Origin: Toxoplasma gondii ME49
Taxonomy: Eukaryota > Apicomplexa > Conoidasida > Eucoccidiorida > Sarcocystidae
Direction: 5' to 3'
Assembly (NCBI RefSeq): GCF_000006565.2
Contig: NC_031479.1
Span: 1,426,001-1,490,000, forward strand
DNA: 64,000 nucleotides
A program made the position numbers and the translations under genes. A model generated the notes under the pieces. The model worked only from the letters and a program-made list of their open reading frames with translations. It did no database searches and was not told the DNA's origin. Shown piece by piece: positions 34,611 through 46,331 of the stretch; positions within the stretch are counted from its first letter, which is position 1, and every line of letters begins with the position of its first letter.

Positions 34611-37343
34611 CAGCTGGTGCGTGACACGGCCCAGAAGTGCCTGAACCGTCTTCAGATAACAGGAGGCCGTAGTTTGAACGAAAGAGAAGTAGAAGCAGCC
34701 ATCGGTGTTGAGACAGAGGAGGCGACATTGCTCCGCTGTGTAGATGAATTTTTCGTATTTTTTGAGGTCGTAGCCAAAGTAGTCCACATTCGTCTCGAGA
34801 CACGGAGGCCGATTCGTTTCTGTGTAGCCCGCCATCAAGGCAAGGAAGTGGTACAGCGCCTGCCACCATTCAGTCTCCGTTAAATGAGAAGGAGGAGCAG
34901 TGGATGTACTTGTAGATGAAGACGGTCCAGGGTAGACAGGAGATCCAGTGCCAATAGAGGGGGAACTGGTGGTGGTCGATGTTGTTGTGGAGCCTACCGA
35001 AAAAGAAAGGCCAACGGGACCCGGCAGGCAACAACTACACCCGAGTTCGGAATTCTTGCAGTTGAAGACGAAAACTATAATCAGTAGGTTCTGTCTCTGT
35101 CCTCTGGACTGCGTTTTGAAACAGCTGCAACTTTTATTACCGGGCTGATCAATGATAGCACATTTCCCTATTAAAACAGGTTCCACGCCGTCCAGCGAAC
35201 CGTCGATGCACTCTATCTGCCGGCTACGTGACTGCGGGCTTCCCTTTGTTAAATCTGCGAAACCAAATTCCCAAATGTATCATGAGAAACAGCGGTGACA
35301 CAGGACAAAGGAGTGGAACTCCGTATTGTTGATATTCGTTTGTTTGCGTGCACGAGCCTTTTCTGTTTCGTCCTTCGTGGTCGTTTGCCATCCCCTTTCG
35401 TTCCGTCCTGCTTTCGTCTGCGTTCCTTCCTCTAGGTCTTTTTCCTTTTTTACTTCTCTTCCTCTCCATCACAGTAGCAAAACACACTGTCTACGTGGGG
35501 CGAGTTTTAGAAATGAAAAGCTGGACGCGAATTCAACGCAGAGCGGCACACACGCTTTGCTCGAGACTCCATACACAGGCCTCTCGTAAAGGACACACGC
35601 GACAAACGCTTGCTGAATTGTCGATTTCACAGCCTTTCTACCACTGCGCTTTAGCCTGCGTTCTCCTTTCCGCTATCTAGTGACACCCATGAAACTGCGA
35701 AGAGACGCTTTTCAAAACGGCACATCGTCCTGGTACTTCAGACGTAGATGCCAGTGTAGCAAACGTGTGGCCTAAACCCTGCATAACTGGCATCTGCTGC
35801 AGCACGGCTCTACGGAAGGGAGGCTTCAAAGGAGAGAGTTTTCGAGGCGGTTCGTCTGTTTATCTGGACAAAAGAGCGAGGCTGTCCTGAAGTGACCCAA
35901 AAGCGCGTCAGTTCCCTTTTTCTTTCGCCTTCCCACCGCCTCTCTACGCAGTTTTCCATGCATTCCGGCCCATTGTCTGCAACTCGTAACTGTAATCCTA
36001 TTCGTCACTCGAGGCCTTTTTGGAATATCTCTGTGGATTCGATTTGAGCATTCCGCTCTCTCTGCTTCGGATTTCTGTTTCCTCCGGCACGGACCACTGT
36101 GTGGGAAGTTCATGGTCGACTTACCACATGAGACAGCTCCTGGCACATAAATGTGAATGAAGTTGAAGTCCCAGAAAGCTTTTTTGAAGCTGCTGGGGTT
36201 GTTGCGGACGAAAGCGCGGCAAGCGTCGTGGCCGTCACCTGCACATCCCGCAGCTCTCGAAAACAAATTGCCTGCCCAGCCGCCACAAAAAGTCGTGTTT
36301 ATCACGAGTCTGTGTCCCCAAAAGTGTGTGCGGCCTGGACAGTTGTTGTCGTTCAAGGGGAAATGCGCCATCGGGAGTTTCTGAGTTTCTGCCCATGAGT
36401 CTGGGTCTGGTGTCCCGACGCGCAGGTCCTTTGGCACTTCTTGGTGAGTAAAGTACCAGGCGCGTATGTGTTTCGCGCGCTTCAGCTCCACGACATAGAC
36501 ACCGCCGCCCTTCTCATTGAATGCCTCGCCAAAAGCGTCCTCGATAGACTCTATGGAGCACCCCGTATTGTGCTCTGTCGCATGCACGTAGCAGTCGCGA
36601 GCTTCGGCGCCGTCGCCGTTGTATGCCCACGTGCCTGCAAAATTTGTCTCGTCAATCCCCCACATGCTGCACCCCTTCGAAGTGTGGAGAGAAATGCGAT
36701 TCTTCCTCTGCGAATTCACTCCTTCGACGAGGTCAATTTCCCCGCTGGCCGGCCACGGATCTGCCCCCGTCGTCCACAACGCGGGCCAAGTTCCACACCC
36801 TTCCGGCATGTGATTCAAACTCACTACCCACAGAGCCTAGTGGGGACAAGCAAAGACAAAGAAGAAAAACGAGTGACAAGGGGCCAGAGAGAGAAAAAGA
36901 ACGGCGCAGGGTGGCTAAAACGCATATTTGTCTCGATATAGTGGTACCCTCACGAACGCACCCGATCTGCTTCTCCAACTGATGACACACCCGGAAAGTC
37001 TCGCGACATTTTCGAAGAAATGAACTCATCAAGAGCCCAAAATACACATGTATTCACATAGGCATGTGTGATCCAGCGGAAGTGGATGTTTTGGCGGACA
37101 TAAGCAACGACGAGTGTTCTGCTAGGGACGCGTACAAATGTATATGCTGCGTTTGTGCGTGTTGTGTGTGTTGCCTTTTTCCAGAGTTCCACCCAAGTCG
37201 CACTTTAGGCGTAAGACGATTCGTAGTAGACGTGAAAGCACAGGTACAAACAGAGATTCCCGCGAAGACCAAAGGTGCGCATCACTCTCCATACAGGCAC
37301 AAATGGTAATCCAAACTTACTTATCGTACCCATCTCTCTCTCC

Positions 37344-37377
<34 letters not shown>

Positions 37378-39208
37378 CTTACCACTGACACGTGTGTAAG
37401 TATGTGCTTTGGTTAATCGTTTGTGTCTGATTGCTTCTCCCTTAACTGTGTGTTTTCCAGCGGTTTCTCTTTCTGTGGCGTCTTGTTTTTGCGTCTAGAC
37501 TCACATCATCGAATCCCTCTACAGCAGATAGGCGAACTGAGTCGCGACCGCGGTCGCCGTCTTTGACCGTGTTCCACGAATCGACTTTTACAATGGTTCT
37601 CCCGTCGGCTGTCACCGACACGAGACCCTTGTGTATCGCTTCCTCTCTTCCAACATAATTCACGTAGCCGCCTGTCGGGTCGTCGTAGGAGAAAAACCAA
37701 AATTTCGACTCATCCAGAATCTCCCAACCCTGATAGCTCCTCGCTTTGTACCACGTCTCCCGGCATGGGCCTCCTGTAGAGGCTTCTGTTTGCTTCAGCC
37801 TCGGCACTTGGCCGGACGGCAACAGCGCAGAAAAAGCCGAAGACACGGAAGACCCGGGAGAAGAAGAAACATCCGAAGACGTAGCAGATCCAGGAGTTCT
37901 CTTCTCTCTCTCTCGTTCGCGCCTGAGGGGATTATTTGGAGAGAAGGAAGCTCGACTGGAGAGCCCCGAATCGTTAACGGCTGTGTGCCGTCGAGATGAG
38001 GAGGCGAGCGAACGAGAGACTGCGGAAGAAGCTGAGGACGACGACGTCAGTTTTTCGGCCTCTCCATTGTCTCTCACTGGGGATCTCCTGGCCTGCGGTA
38101 AAGGCGATTTTGCAGGGGAAGACGAATTCTCAGAGCGCGTAGAGACAGAAAAGTCAGAAAACAGCGAAAAAGCGTTGCCTGGGGTGGCTGCCAGACGTCT
38201 TCCCTTCACCTGAGACTCCGTTCCCTTCTTTGCCGTTCCTTCGCCGGCCTGCTGGCCATTGCCACATTGGACGCAGTTTTCCAGTCCTCCGCCTGCGCCC
38301 TCCTGCCCTTCTCCAGGAAGCACGAGAGGACATCCTTTTTCGTTTTTCGTTTCCTCTGAAACGTCTGCCTCTCCTGCGTGCTCTCTCGCATTTTCTCCCT
38401 CCTCCGACTGTTCCGTGGCTGTCTCGCCAGCGTCTTTGTTGCGTTTTCCCCCCTCGGCCCCGCGCTGGTTTTCCTCTCGCTTCTGCTCCCCTTCTTGGCT
38501 TGGCCCTTCGTGCTCTTTAGCCGGGTAATTTCCTGACGGTGGAAAGCCGGGCTCAGCTGTAGCGCGAGCGGCCTGTGGCCAACTGGCTGAAAGAAAAAGC
38601 GAAAAAGCTGTCAAATAAGAAGTGCTTTGCGATCGACATAACGCAAATACACACACATGTGCATTTACCCATGTGCAAAACGATCTGTATACATGCGCAT
38701 GTGTGGAGATTCCTACGGACGTGTATACGTATCCGGATACTTACGAACACCTATGTAGTCGCGGCCGCTTGGCGATGCATGTGCTTGCCATAAGACAAAT
38801 CTATCTACACAGAGACATGCACTCACGGGACAGTAGCCAGTCCCTATGCGTAGGTTCGTATTTGGTCTTCTTACTCTGGTCCAGATGTTCTAGCCTCGGT
38901 ATAAACACTGTTTTATAGAGACACGCTGGATACCACTACACGTAGCATAACACGACGGCCGTGGAAAACACACCAGAACTTGGATGCGTAGAAACAGGCA
39001 TTTATGATCGACATGACTAGTGCACAAATTGGCAGTCCCTGACGTTAAAGCGGGCACACTCGTTCTTGTCATGGAAGAACCGGAAGCAGTTCTCGGGCAA
39101 GTGAAGAAGAGGTGGCGCGTTCGTACCTGAGAGAGACAGGGAGATACTTGCGGGGAATTTCAAACAGAAGAGAAGGGAGAAGAAGAAGAAGGCCGACCCT
39201 TTCGCCAT
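34611..39208 (-). CDS. Secreted GH16 beta-glucanase-like protein with PAN/Apple domain (3' end unresolved)
   Basis: Four exons join in phase: 39208-39127, 38586-37505, 36836-36125 and 34993-34611, giving 753 codons before a GTAAGC donor. Exon 1 encodes MAKGSAFFFFSLLFCL, a clear signal peptide. Exon 2 starts with a long Glu/Lys/Ser-rich spacer and ends in the first half of a family 16 glycoside hydrolase (WEILDESKFWFF, DDPTGGYVNYV, DSVRL). Exon 3 completes it: HMPEGCGTWPALWTTG, the catalytic signature GEIDLVE with probable nucleophile near Glu421 and acid/base near Glu426, then ISLHTSKGC. This is the laminarinase/mixed-linkage glucanase branch of GH16. Exon 4 has a Ser/Thr linker and a Cys-rich PAN/Apple module (CLETNVDYFGYD, CRLLCLNTDGCFYF, CYLKT). 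The likely role is secreted glucan binding or hydrolysis. Coccidia deposit beta-1,3-glucan in oocyst walls, so that is a reasonable but unproven site. The last exon was not found. Confidence 0.82.
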
Positions 39209-41328
39209 CTCCTTCACTCTGTGACAGTCGGAGAACAACGGCAACAGGCTCTTCCAGTATCACACTTGGGAGGCAGGCGATCTCCCTCTGCCGGTTTTTG
39301 CCATAGGGGTTTGACAAGAAGCTACCTGACCCTCCTTGAAGTGTGTTTCTCCTTCTCTTTTGAGAGGTTTGCTACAGTCTTGAGACAAGACGTGACTTTT
39401 ACGACTCTGTCTCTCCTCGACAGCCGCCGCTAAGAGCTGCCTAATTCAACCGAAAGCGAAAGAGCATTTCCCTCGCAAGTTGTTTTGGCAGGAACTGCAT
39501 GCTCTCGTGTTCTTGGGGATGCGACTCTTTTTCTTTTCTGCAGCTTCTTGCCTTCAGGCGTCGCTGCTGCCACCCATCTTGGACATATGGTTTCTTGCGC
39601 AGGGGCTCTTCCTCTCTGTTTGTGTTCTTGTGGTTTTAGGATCTCTCGATACCAACAACGAGGGCCTCTGATCCTGTGCACAGACTGCGTTCTTCCGTCC
39701 CTCGCCTCCTGTCCGTTTCCAGCTTCTTTCTGCTCGTTTTTGACGAACTGGGGAAGCAAAAAGTCCAAGAAGGAAGGGTGCATTAGCTGGAGAAGCGAGA
39801 AAATCTGACAGCGACATGGACTAGCGTCGATAGACACTGGAGGGACACCAGAGTAACTAACAGAGCGAAAACGGAGACACAAGAAATCGCCAGGGCACTC
39901 CTCTTCTTGTGTCTCTCTTTCTCCCAAAGAGATCTCTGCTTTGGGGGCATCAACTCGAACACAAGCACCTCACGATCTAAATCTCGCGTGTCTGGTATCG
40001 GCCTCTCTCTGTCTTGGCCTTCGATTCCCTCTACTCCGGAAATCGGGGACAGCGAGAAAAGAGCAAAGAACAGTCAAAAAACGATTTCGCAGGTGCACAC
40101 AGAACGAACAGGCGATGGCCCTTCCGACCGCGTCGACGCCGCCCGGTCTCCGGTCTGTTGGGCGAGGAGACACCTTGTGAGGAGACACCTAAGAGAAAAC
40201 ACTGGGGAGACAGGTGCCGTGGTGCATTACTGCGTGTCAAGTTTCTCTGTTTCGAGAACTGCTTTCTACTCCATTTCCTCTTTTTCAGAGTACCGATTCT
40301 AGAAAAAGGCGAAGACGAAAAACAACACTCGACAACTGGGGTCTCTCTGTTCTGCAGAGAGGCAGTCCAGATAACCGCCTACGCTTTTTTGAAACATCTA
40401 TCTTTACGCACGAAAATAATGTGCATGCCTAACTAATAGTGAAATGCATATATAAACATGCATAGACAGATGTAAATTTCTATGTCCATAGTCTTCTACA
40501 TGTCTGCTATATATATATATATATATATATGTCTGTTTGTGTGTGTCTTGCGGGATCGGGGCTCTAAAGGACAGAATGCAGGACCTTGGTCCAGGCGTGT
40601 AGGGGCGTTAAGCAGTTTGTGGGCAGTTAAAGAGTTTTCGAGTCTCAAGAAGCAGTCGCTTGGAGAAACTCAGTTCCTGCATAACGATGCGTCGGGGAGA
40701 TTTCGTTGCAGAGGGGTTCAGGCCGACGCAAAAACGCACCTGGTTGAGGGTCCGTTGCGGCGCATGCCATGACACAGAGGTCGAATTTCGAACTCTCAGA
40801 AGATAGGTCAGAAGCTGCTGAGGCGTACAGCGCAGCAGACGAGAGAACAAATGAAGAACTCTGTGTGATGAAATTGCCACAGCTACAGAGAAGCGGGCGC
40901 GGAAAAATCCTTCGAAGAACGGTATCCGGAAGAAGCTGCACCGCTAGCTCGCGTGTGGCTGTGCTGTACAGACACCCCGGAACACACATTCGCTCTGGAT
41001 GCTCTCTCCGCGCTGACACTGCATGCAACAAAATTCGGAAGACGCTTTCAGTGACTGCCGGCACCGCTGCTTCTCTTCGTAAAGAGACAGCTCAAAAAAC
41101 AAACATGAGAAACGCGAGTTGAATCCGGAAAAGCGAGCGAGCCATTTCCCCGCTGTTCTCCCTTTTCTTCTTCTGTGTTCTCGCCTTTCTTTCGACACCC
41201 TCCCTTCGCACAGCGGCGGCACTCCTCAAGGCTTTTTCGGCGGAGGCAGCTCTACAGGTTTGTGAGGAAAAGTTAAACTCAATTTCCCCCCGTTCGAACC
41301 TCCGGTTTCTTTACATGAGACTGGCTGA
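39209..41328. other. Divergent spacer, no gene recognised
   Basis: This lies between the GH16-PAN gene start and the DMAC1-like gene start, so it should hold both promoters. A minus-strand open frame of 165 codons (39430-39927) shows no domain or start context. A short TA tract is at 40508-40532. Confidence 0.5.
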
Positions 41329-42286
41329 ATGGATACACAGTCCTGCTCTCCGTCTCCATCTTCTTCCTCCTCTCCATCTTCTTCCTCCTCTCCGTCTTTT
41401 TCTACTTCGCCTCCTGTCTGTTTGCCGCCTCCTGCGAGTTCTGTGCCTCGTGACCAGCCTTGCGGTCGTCTTCACCGCTTCACTTCTCGGATCTTACCGT
41501 CGTCCTTTCAAGAGGTCCTTTCTCGACAGTGCAGCTCCTCTGCCTCTTCTCCGTCGTCTTCTTCCTCTGGGGAAAAGTTGCTTCCCCCGCTCTCTGCAGC
41601 GCGAGGCGGCGAGAGAGAAGAGGATGCGTCGCGCCTCCTGCCTGCTTCGCCGTCTTCTCTCGCGGGTGCTTCTCCTCTCTTTTCTCCGGGACTTTCTCCC
41701 CTCTCCTTGGCCTTCTTATCTGCGTCTTCACTCTCGTCTTCTCTGCCCGCATTCCCTCTCCCGCCTGCTCCACGAGTCCTCTCGCCTTCCTCTTCCTCTC
41801 CTTTCCAAGATTGCTGGCAGTGTCGCTTCCTCGGAGTCGCGCTCTTCTCAGGTGTATCGACAGCTGCCCTGCTTCGCGCCCTCAAGGCGCCGCCCGCCTC
41901 CGCAGACCGCAGATTCTTCGCAGTGGCGTCGGCTGCCTTCGCCTTCTTAGGTCAGTCCCGACGTTTCACACAAACAGAGTGCTACTGTTCTTTGGTTGTC
42001 TGTTCGAAGCCCCAAACACGAGTCGATTCACTGTTTTCGAACGTACCTTCATGCATGCATAGCATTGTACTTGTAAATGCGAATAAACGCACACACATAC
42101 GTATATCTATTTATATGGTTGTATATATGTGGAGTCTTTGGATGCTGATCTTGCATCTTCTTTTCGTAGATTGTTTTTGTGCGAGATTGCCGCTGAGGCA
42201 AGGTAAGGAGGAGTGCTCTGTCCTCTCTTTTTGTGCGTTGCTCAGCCTTCTACCGCGGAGTAGTTCCTGTCCGACCGAAACTCTGA
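41329..42286 (+). CDS. Small two-TM protein resembling DMAC1/DUF4536
   Basis: Two exons (41329-41950 and 42246-42286) join in phase 1 to give 220 residues. The first ~160 residues are Ser/Pro-rich and could include a targeting region. The C-terminal part has DCWQCRFLGVALFSGVSTAALL, a hydrophobic helix introduced by a CWxCR motif, then a basic loop (DRRF) and a second helix ending AFLGAFYRGVV. CWxCR before a Gly-rich helix, with a second helix ending in a short basic tail, matches the DMAC1/DUF4536 pattern (mitochondrial inner membrane, complex I distal arm assembly in animals). Coccidia lack complex I, so the role would have to differ. The family call rests on this short region only. Start: ATG at 41329; an out-of-frame ATG lies 14 bp upstream. 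Confidence 0.6.
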
Positions 42287-42454
42287 CGTCCCTGAGACGT
42301 GGTGTCGCCTCTCCTCGTCGAATCTTTTCTCGTCGGTCTTCTCCTTATCCTTCGTCTTCTTTCTCACCTTCTCCCTCCCCTCCTGCTTTTTCGTCTTTTC
42401 TCTTCTTCTCTTCCTCCTTCTTCTTTTGAGTCTTCTTCTCTCCGCGTCTGCACG

Positions 42455-43654
42455 ATGCGGCAGGTTTCCCAGGCCGAGCCGTCGAGCGCGCCCGGCGGCG
42501 CTGCGGGGGGAGCAGTCGCTTCTGTCCTCTCTTCTCGCGTCTCGGAAACTTCTTCTCTGTCTGCGCGCGCGACTTCCGTCAGACTTGCCGGTGAGTCGAC
42601 TTGCCTCTCGAGAGAAGCACAAGAGTTCGAACTGGACTTCTCCCCTCGAAAGTTTCCCCGGAAAGGGGAGACGAACTACTCAGGGGCGACGAAGCACAGA
42701 GGAGAAGAGAGCGAGCCAAAGCGAAAACCAAGAAAAGGGAGACGGGAGAAGGAAGAGAGCGGCAGACGAAGGAAAGCAAGGAGACACACAGGGGAAGAGA
42801 GAGGAAAAGAGAAGAGACAAGGCCAGCCCTGGAGAGGACGAGGGTGGTGTGTGACCTGCAGGACGATGCGCAGATGAATCGGGAGCGGTGAAAGGACATC
42901 AGAGGATTCGGCGCGGTCTTCCTTTGTGGGGAGAACAGAAAACAGCGAACTTGGAAGAGACAGCACAGTTCTTGGTAGAGATGCTTCCTCCCGACTGTGC
43001 TTGCGCGGAAGACAGGTCGAAACTTACGACATCGCACAAGGCAAACCCTCCGAAATAACGGTGGAACTGCTCTCTCCTCCTGCTCTGTATGTTCTGTAGA
43101 GGCTATCCAATTCTCTCTATCACCCCCGTTACTTTCCTTTTCCCTGTCTGCTTCCTTTCTCTTTTCGCTGTTCTTCTCCTCACTCTCTTCTCTGCTCCAT
43201 CTGGCCTTTGCGTCTGTCTCCAGGCTCTCCTCCTAGTCTTCTCGCGGCCGCCAAGCCGTCCGCTTCGTCTTTCCTCTCTTCTTCCTCCTCCTCTTCGTCT
43301 TCCACCTCTTCGTCTCCTGCTCTGCATGCGTTTTCCTCGTCTCCACTCCCACCGTCTGCGTCTCCCGGCACGGGCGTCTCGGCGGAGAAAAGCCTTTCCC
43401 CAGACTTCTCTTCGCTCGCGTCTCCGCCCGCTGCCCTGCCGGGTGTTTCGACAGCTGGGCAGGCTGCGGCATGCGAGGTCTGCGAAGCTGTGCAGAACAT
43501 TCTCAAGGAAATGGATGCGAAATTCACTTCCATGACGGAGGCCATTCTAAATCGTTTAGACGACATGGGAGGAAAAATCGACGACCTTGAGGGCCAGCTG
43601 CAGTCTCTCCTGCTCGAAGAACAGCAGGACCTCAAAGCAGATACACCCCAGTGA
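42455..43654 (+). CDS. HSBP1-like coiled-coil protein
   Basis: Two exons (42455-42590 and 43224-43654; donor GCCG|GTGAGT, acceptor TCCAG|GCTC, phase 1) encode 188 residues. The C-terminal ~50 residues are an uninterrupted heptad-repeat helix: VQNILKEMDAKFTSMTEAIL followed by NRLDDMGGKIDDLEGQLQ. This matches heat shock factor binding protein 1, which trimerises and binds the HSF1 trimerisation domain or acts in WASH-complex assembly. HSBP1 is usually about 75-80 residues; here a Ser/Ala/Pro-rich N-terminal extension of about 130 residues is added, including a run of serines and a pair of Cys (CEVC) just before the coil. It starts 168 bp after the stop of the preceding gene on the same strand. 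Confidence 0.82.
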
Positions 43655-46024
43655 AGGACGAGGGAACGAGAGAGAGGAGTGAACAAGGAGAGCGGAGAAA
43701 CCAGAGAGAAGAAAAGTGAAGCAGTAAAGTGAAGAGTGAACCGGAGGCGGCAGAGAGAAGAGAGGAAGGAGATAGAGAAGTCAATGCCCGGAGAAAATGG
43801 TTAAACAGAGAAGAGAGAGCAGAGAGAACAACGGCACAGGGAGAGAGAACAAGACAAAGAAGTAGCGGGGAAAAGAGGTAGGAGAGAGAAGAGGAACCGA
43901 AGTCGAAGCGGAGACAGGAGAAATACAGCTGAGTTATACGAAAGGGCACCAGTGCCGAATCATCACTGTATGGAAAAGAACACAAAAGGAAGAAGGTGCT
44001 CTTTCCCCCAAGTTGGGTGCGTCTTGAGCGACAGGCGAGACGCTCACGACCTCGAACTCGTCATTTCGTCGCCTTCTTTTTTCCTTTTTTCTCCTCACAC
44101 ACGACGCGAAGCTGGACGCTGGGTTGTGTGCGATCTCACCTTTTAAAGGATGTACTGCATTCGTTCTATGTCTTGTTTACTTCAAGTTAAATGGATCTTG
44201 TATGTGCGATAAACTGCTTTTGCACAACCGATGCAGCGCTATGCCGCTTCAGTTTTTTTTTCTCCCCACACGTCGGCAGCCTTCTGTCCATACACCCGGA
44301 CACTCCATATTCCCCTGGCCTGCTTCGCAGGATTCAGATCCTCGAGGCAGGCGCTACAATTACTTCATCGTAAGCAGGCTTACATCTGCGCATTCTACGT
44401 TCGAAAATGACAAGTAGCCACCTCTATTTCAACAACTCCCAGAAAAGCAGTCGACACCTGCGTATATATATATATATGTATGTATGTATACAGTGAATTT
44501 CTGTTGGTTGGAAACTTTAGTTCTGCATCTATACGTCTCGTAAAAATTCCGATTAAGGCAGTTCGGACTCGCCTGCTTCTAGGCATTTCCAAAGATTCTT
44601 TCGTTTTCTCATGCATATGCTGAGGGAGGAGTCGTTGTGATTTTTGAGATCCATCAGGCACATGTATCGGCGATTTACGCCAGTTGGTGCGACAGGCTTT
44701 TTTCCTGAAAAATTCAAAATTCCTCGTCGTTCACCACAATTGCGAGATCTACCTCTGTAAACGTATACGCATATATATATATATATATAGATAGGTATAT
44801 GCATCCGTAAGCAAATTCTGTACACATTTGTATCTGTGTGGACTGAGTTCACAGGTGGAGAATTGCCTATCTTTTCTGCATACGTTGTGAGGTTCTTGTC
44901 AGACCTCTCGTAGTACTACATCTCCGTGTATCAACCGGAGGAGGAAGGCGCGAGTTCAGTTTGCTGCGCAGGTCGAAAAAGGCAGCACTGCATGGAAAGG
45001 AAACGGAACTGCACTCGAGCGTATCGCACTGCCGGAGCGTTCCCTTGTTCTCTTGCATACGAGGAGGCAGACATCCTCCAAGAGGCCTGAGGAAGGGAAG
45101 GCTTGTGTTGGGCTCTCATCGAGTTCGAGACACTGCACAGAACGCGTATGCGTCGATTTCCCTGTATGTATTTTGCAGAGAGAAACGAAGAGAGGAAGGG
45201 AAGAGAGGGTACTCCAATGCGAAGCGGAAAAAAAAGAGTGGAAGCAACAGGTAGGGAGAAGAATAACGGTATCAGAGAGAACCAAAGGGAGAAAGAAGAG
45301 AATTACGAAGCCATGGAGACCCGTAGGGGGACGGATTCAGAGACAGACAGCTGTACAGAGAAAGAGACGAAAAAGTCTCGGCAGAGTGACCCGTGAGACA
45401 CCAACTGAAAGACGACCAGAGGGGACAGGTTGCTGCGCGACGTATCTCCCACCGCTGAAAGGTCGCCACCAGAGAGCAGGCTAGACAGGCAAAGTCACAG
45501 CAGAAGAGAGTCCGTCGACTTGGTGCATGCGTTGACCTAATTTACAGGAATGCGTTGCTTTTTCGCGCAGAGCTGAACGACAGATTTTCAGCAAAGTTCG
45601 CGCGGCGGAGGAACGTCCGGAATTTTACCGGGCTGAGACGCACAGCAGAAGCAAACGCGGCAGGACAGCGTCAGGCTTTTCTGAGACACAGATTTCAAGT
45701 TACAGAGCACTAAAAAGCATGGACAGATAAATATATGAACTCGCCACAAGAAGCCTCACACATCTCCACAATCCTCTCTCGATAGAAAGAACCCACTGAA
45801 GAAGAAGATTCTGCACACTCGTATACACAAAGCACAGACACACAGCACATACACACGGATGCAGCGTATTGCTTCTTAGATGCCTACAAGACACCTACAG
45901 AAAAAAAATCGGGTGTCTATCGCGAAGTTCCGGCTCCGAACCTCTTCCTGTGGAAACATCATGTTTCACTTCTCAAAGGACGTATCAAGTTACGTCTCTA
46001 CACGCACAAGCATACCTACATATA

Positions 46025-46063
<39 letters not shown>

Positions 46064-46331
46064 GCATACGCATATAGAAATACGGTCATACACACCTGCA
46101 CATGTAATTCATCTAATATATATGTCTTATCTGAAACACAAAGGCAAACATAAAGACACAAGAAAAGACACAAGCAACTTGACGCGGCATGAGCAACATT
46201 ATAGTTCGACAAAGAGAGAGACACATGCATGCCGGGAAGGGGCGGAACGCATAGGTGAATGCGCAGAAACAGGCAGGGATATCGGCTGATTCACCAGTTT
46301 TTTCCGGAAAACGAGCGCATCCATTGCGTAC
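43655..46331. other. Convergent spacer, no gene recognised
   Basis: The first ~270 bp are purine-rich (GAGAGA/AAGAAG) and look like 3' UTR of the HSBP1-like gene. Short TA tracts occur at 44462-44490, 44770-44796 and 46020-46062. Any terminal exon of the nucleoporin gene would lie in the right part. None was identified. Confidence 0.45.
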
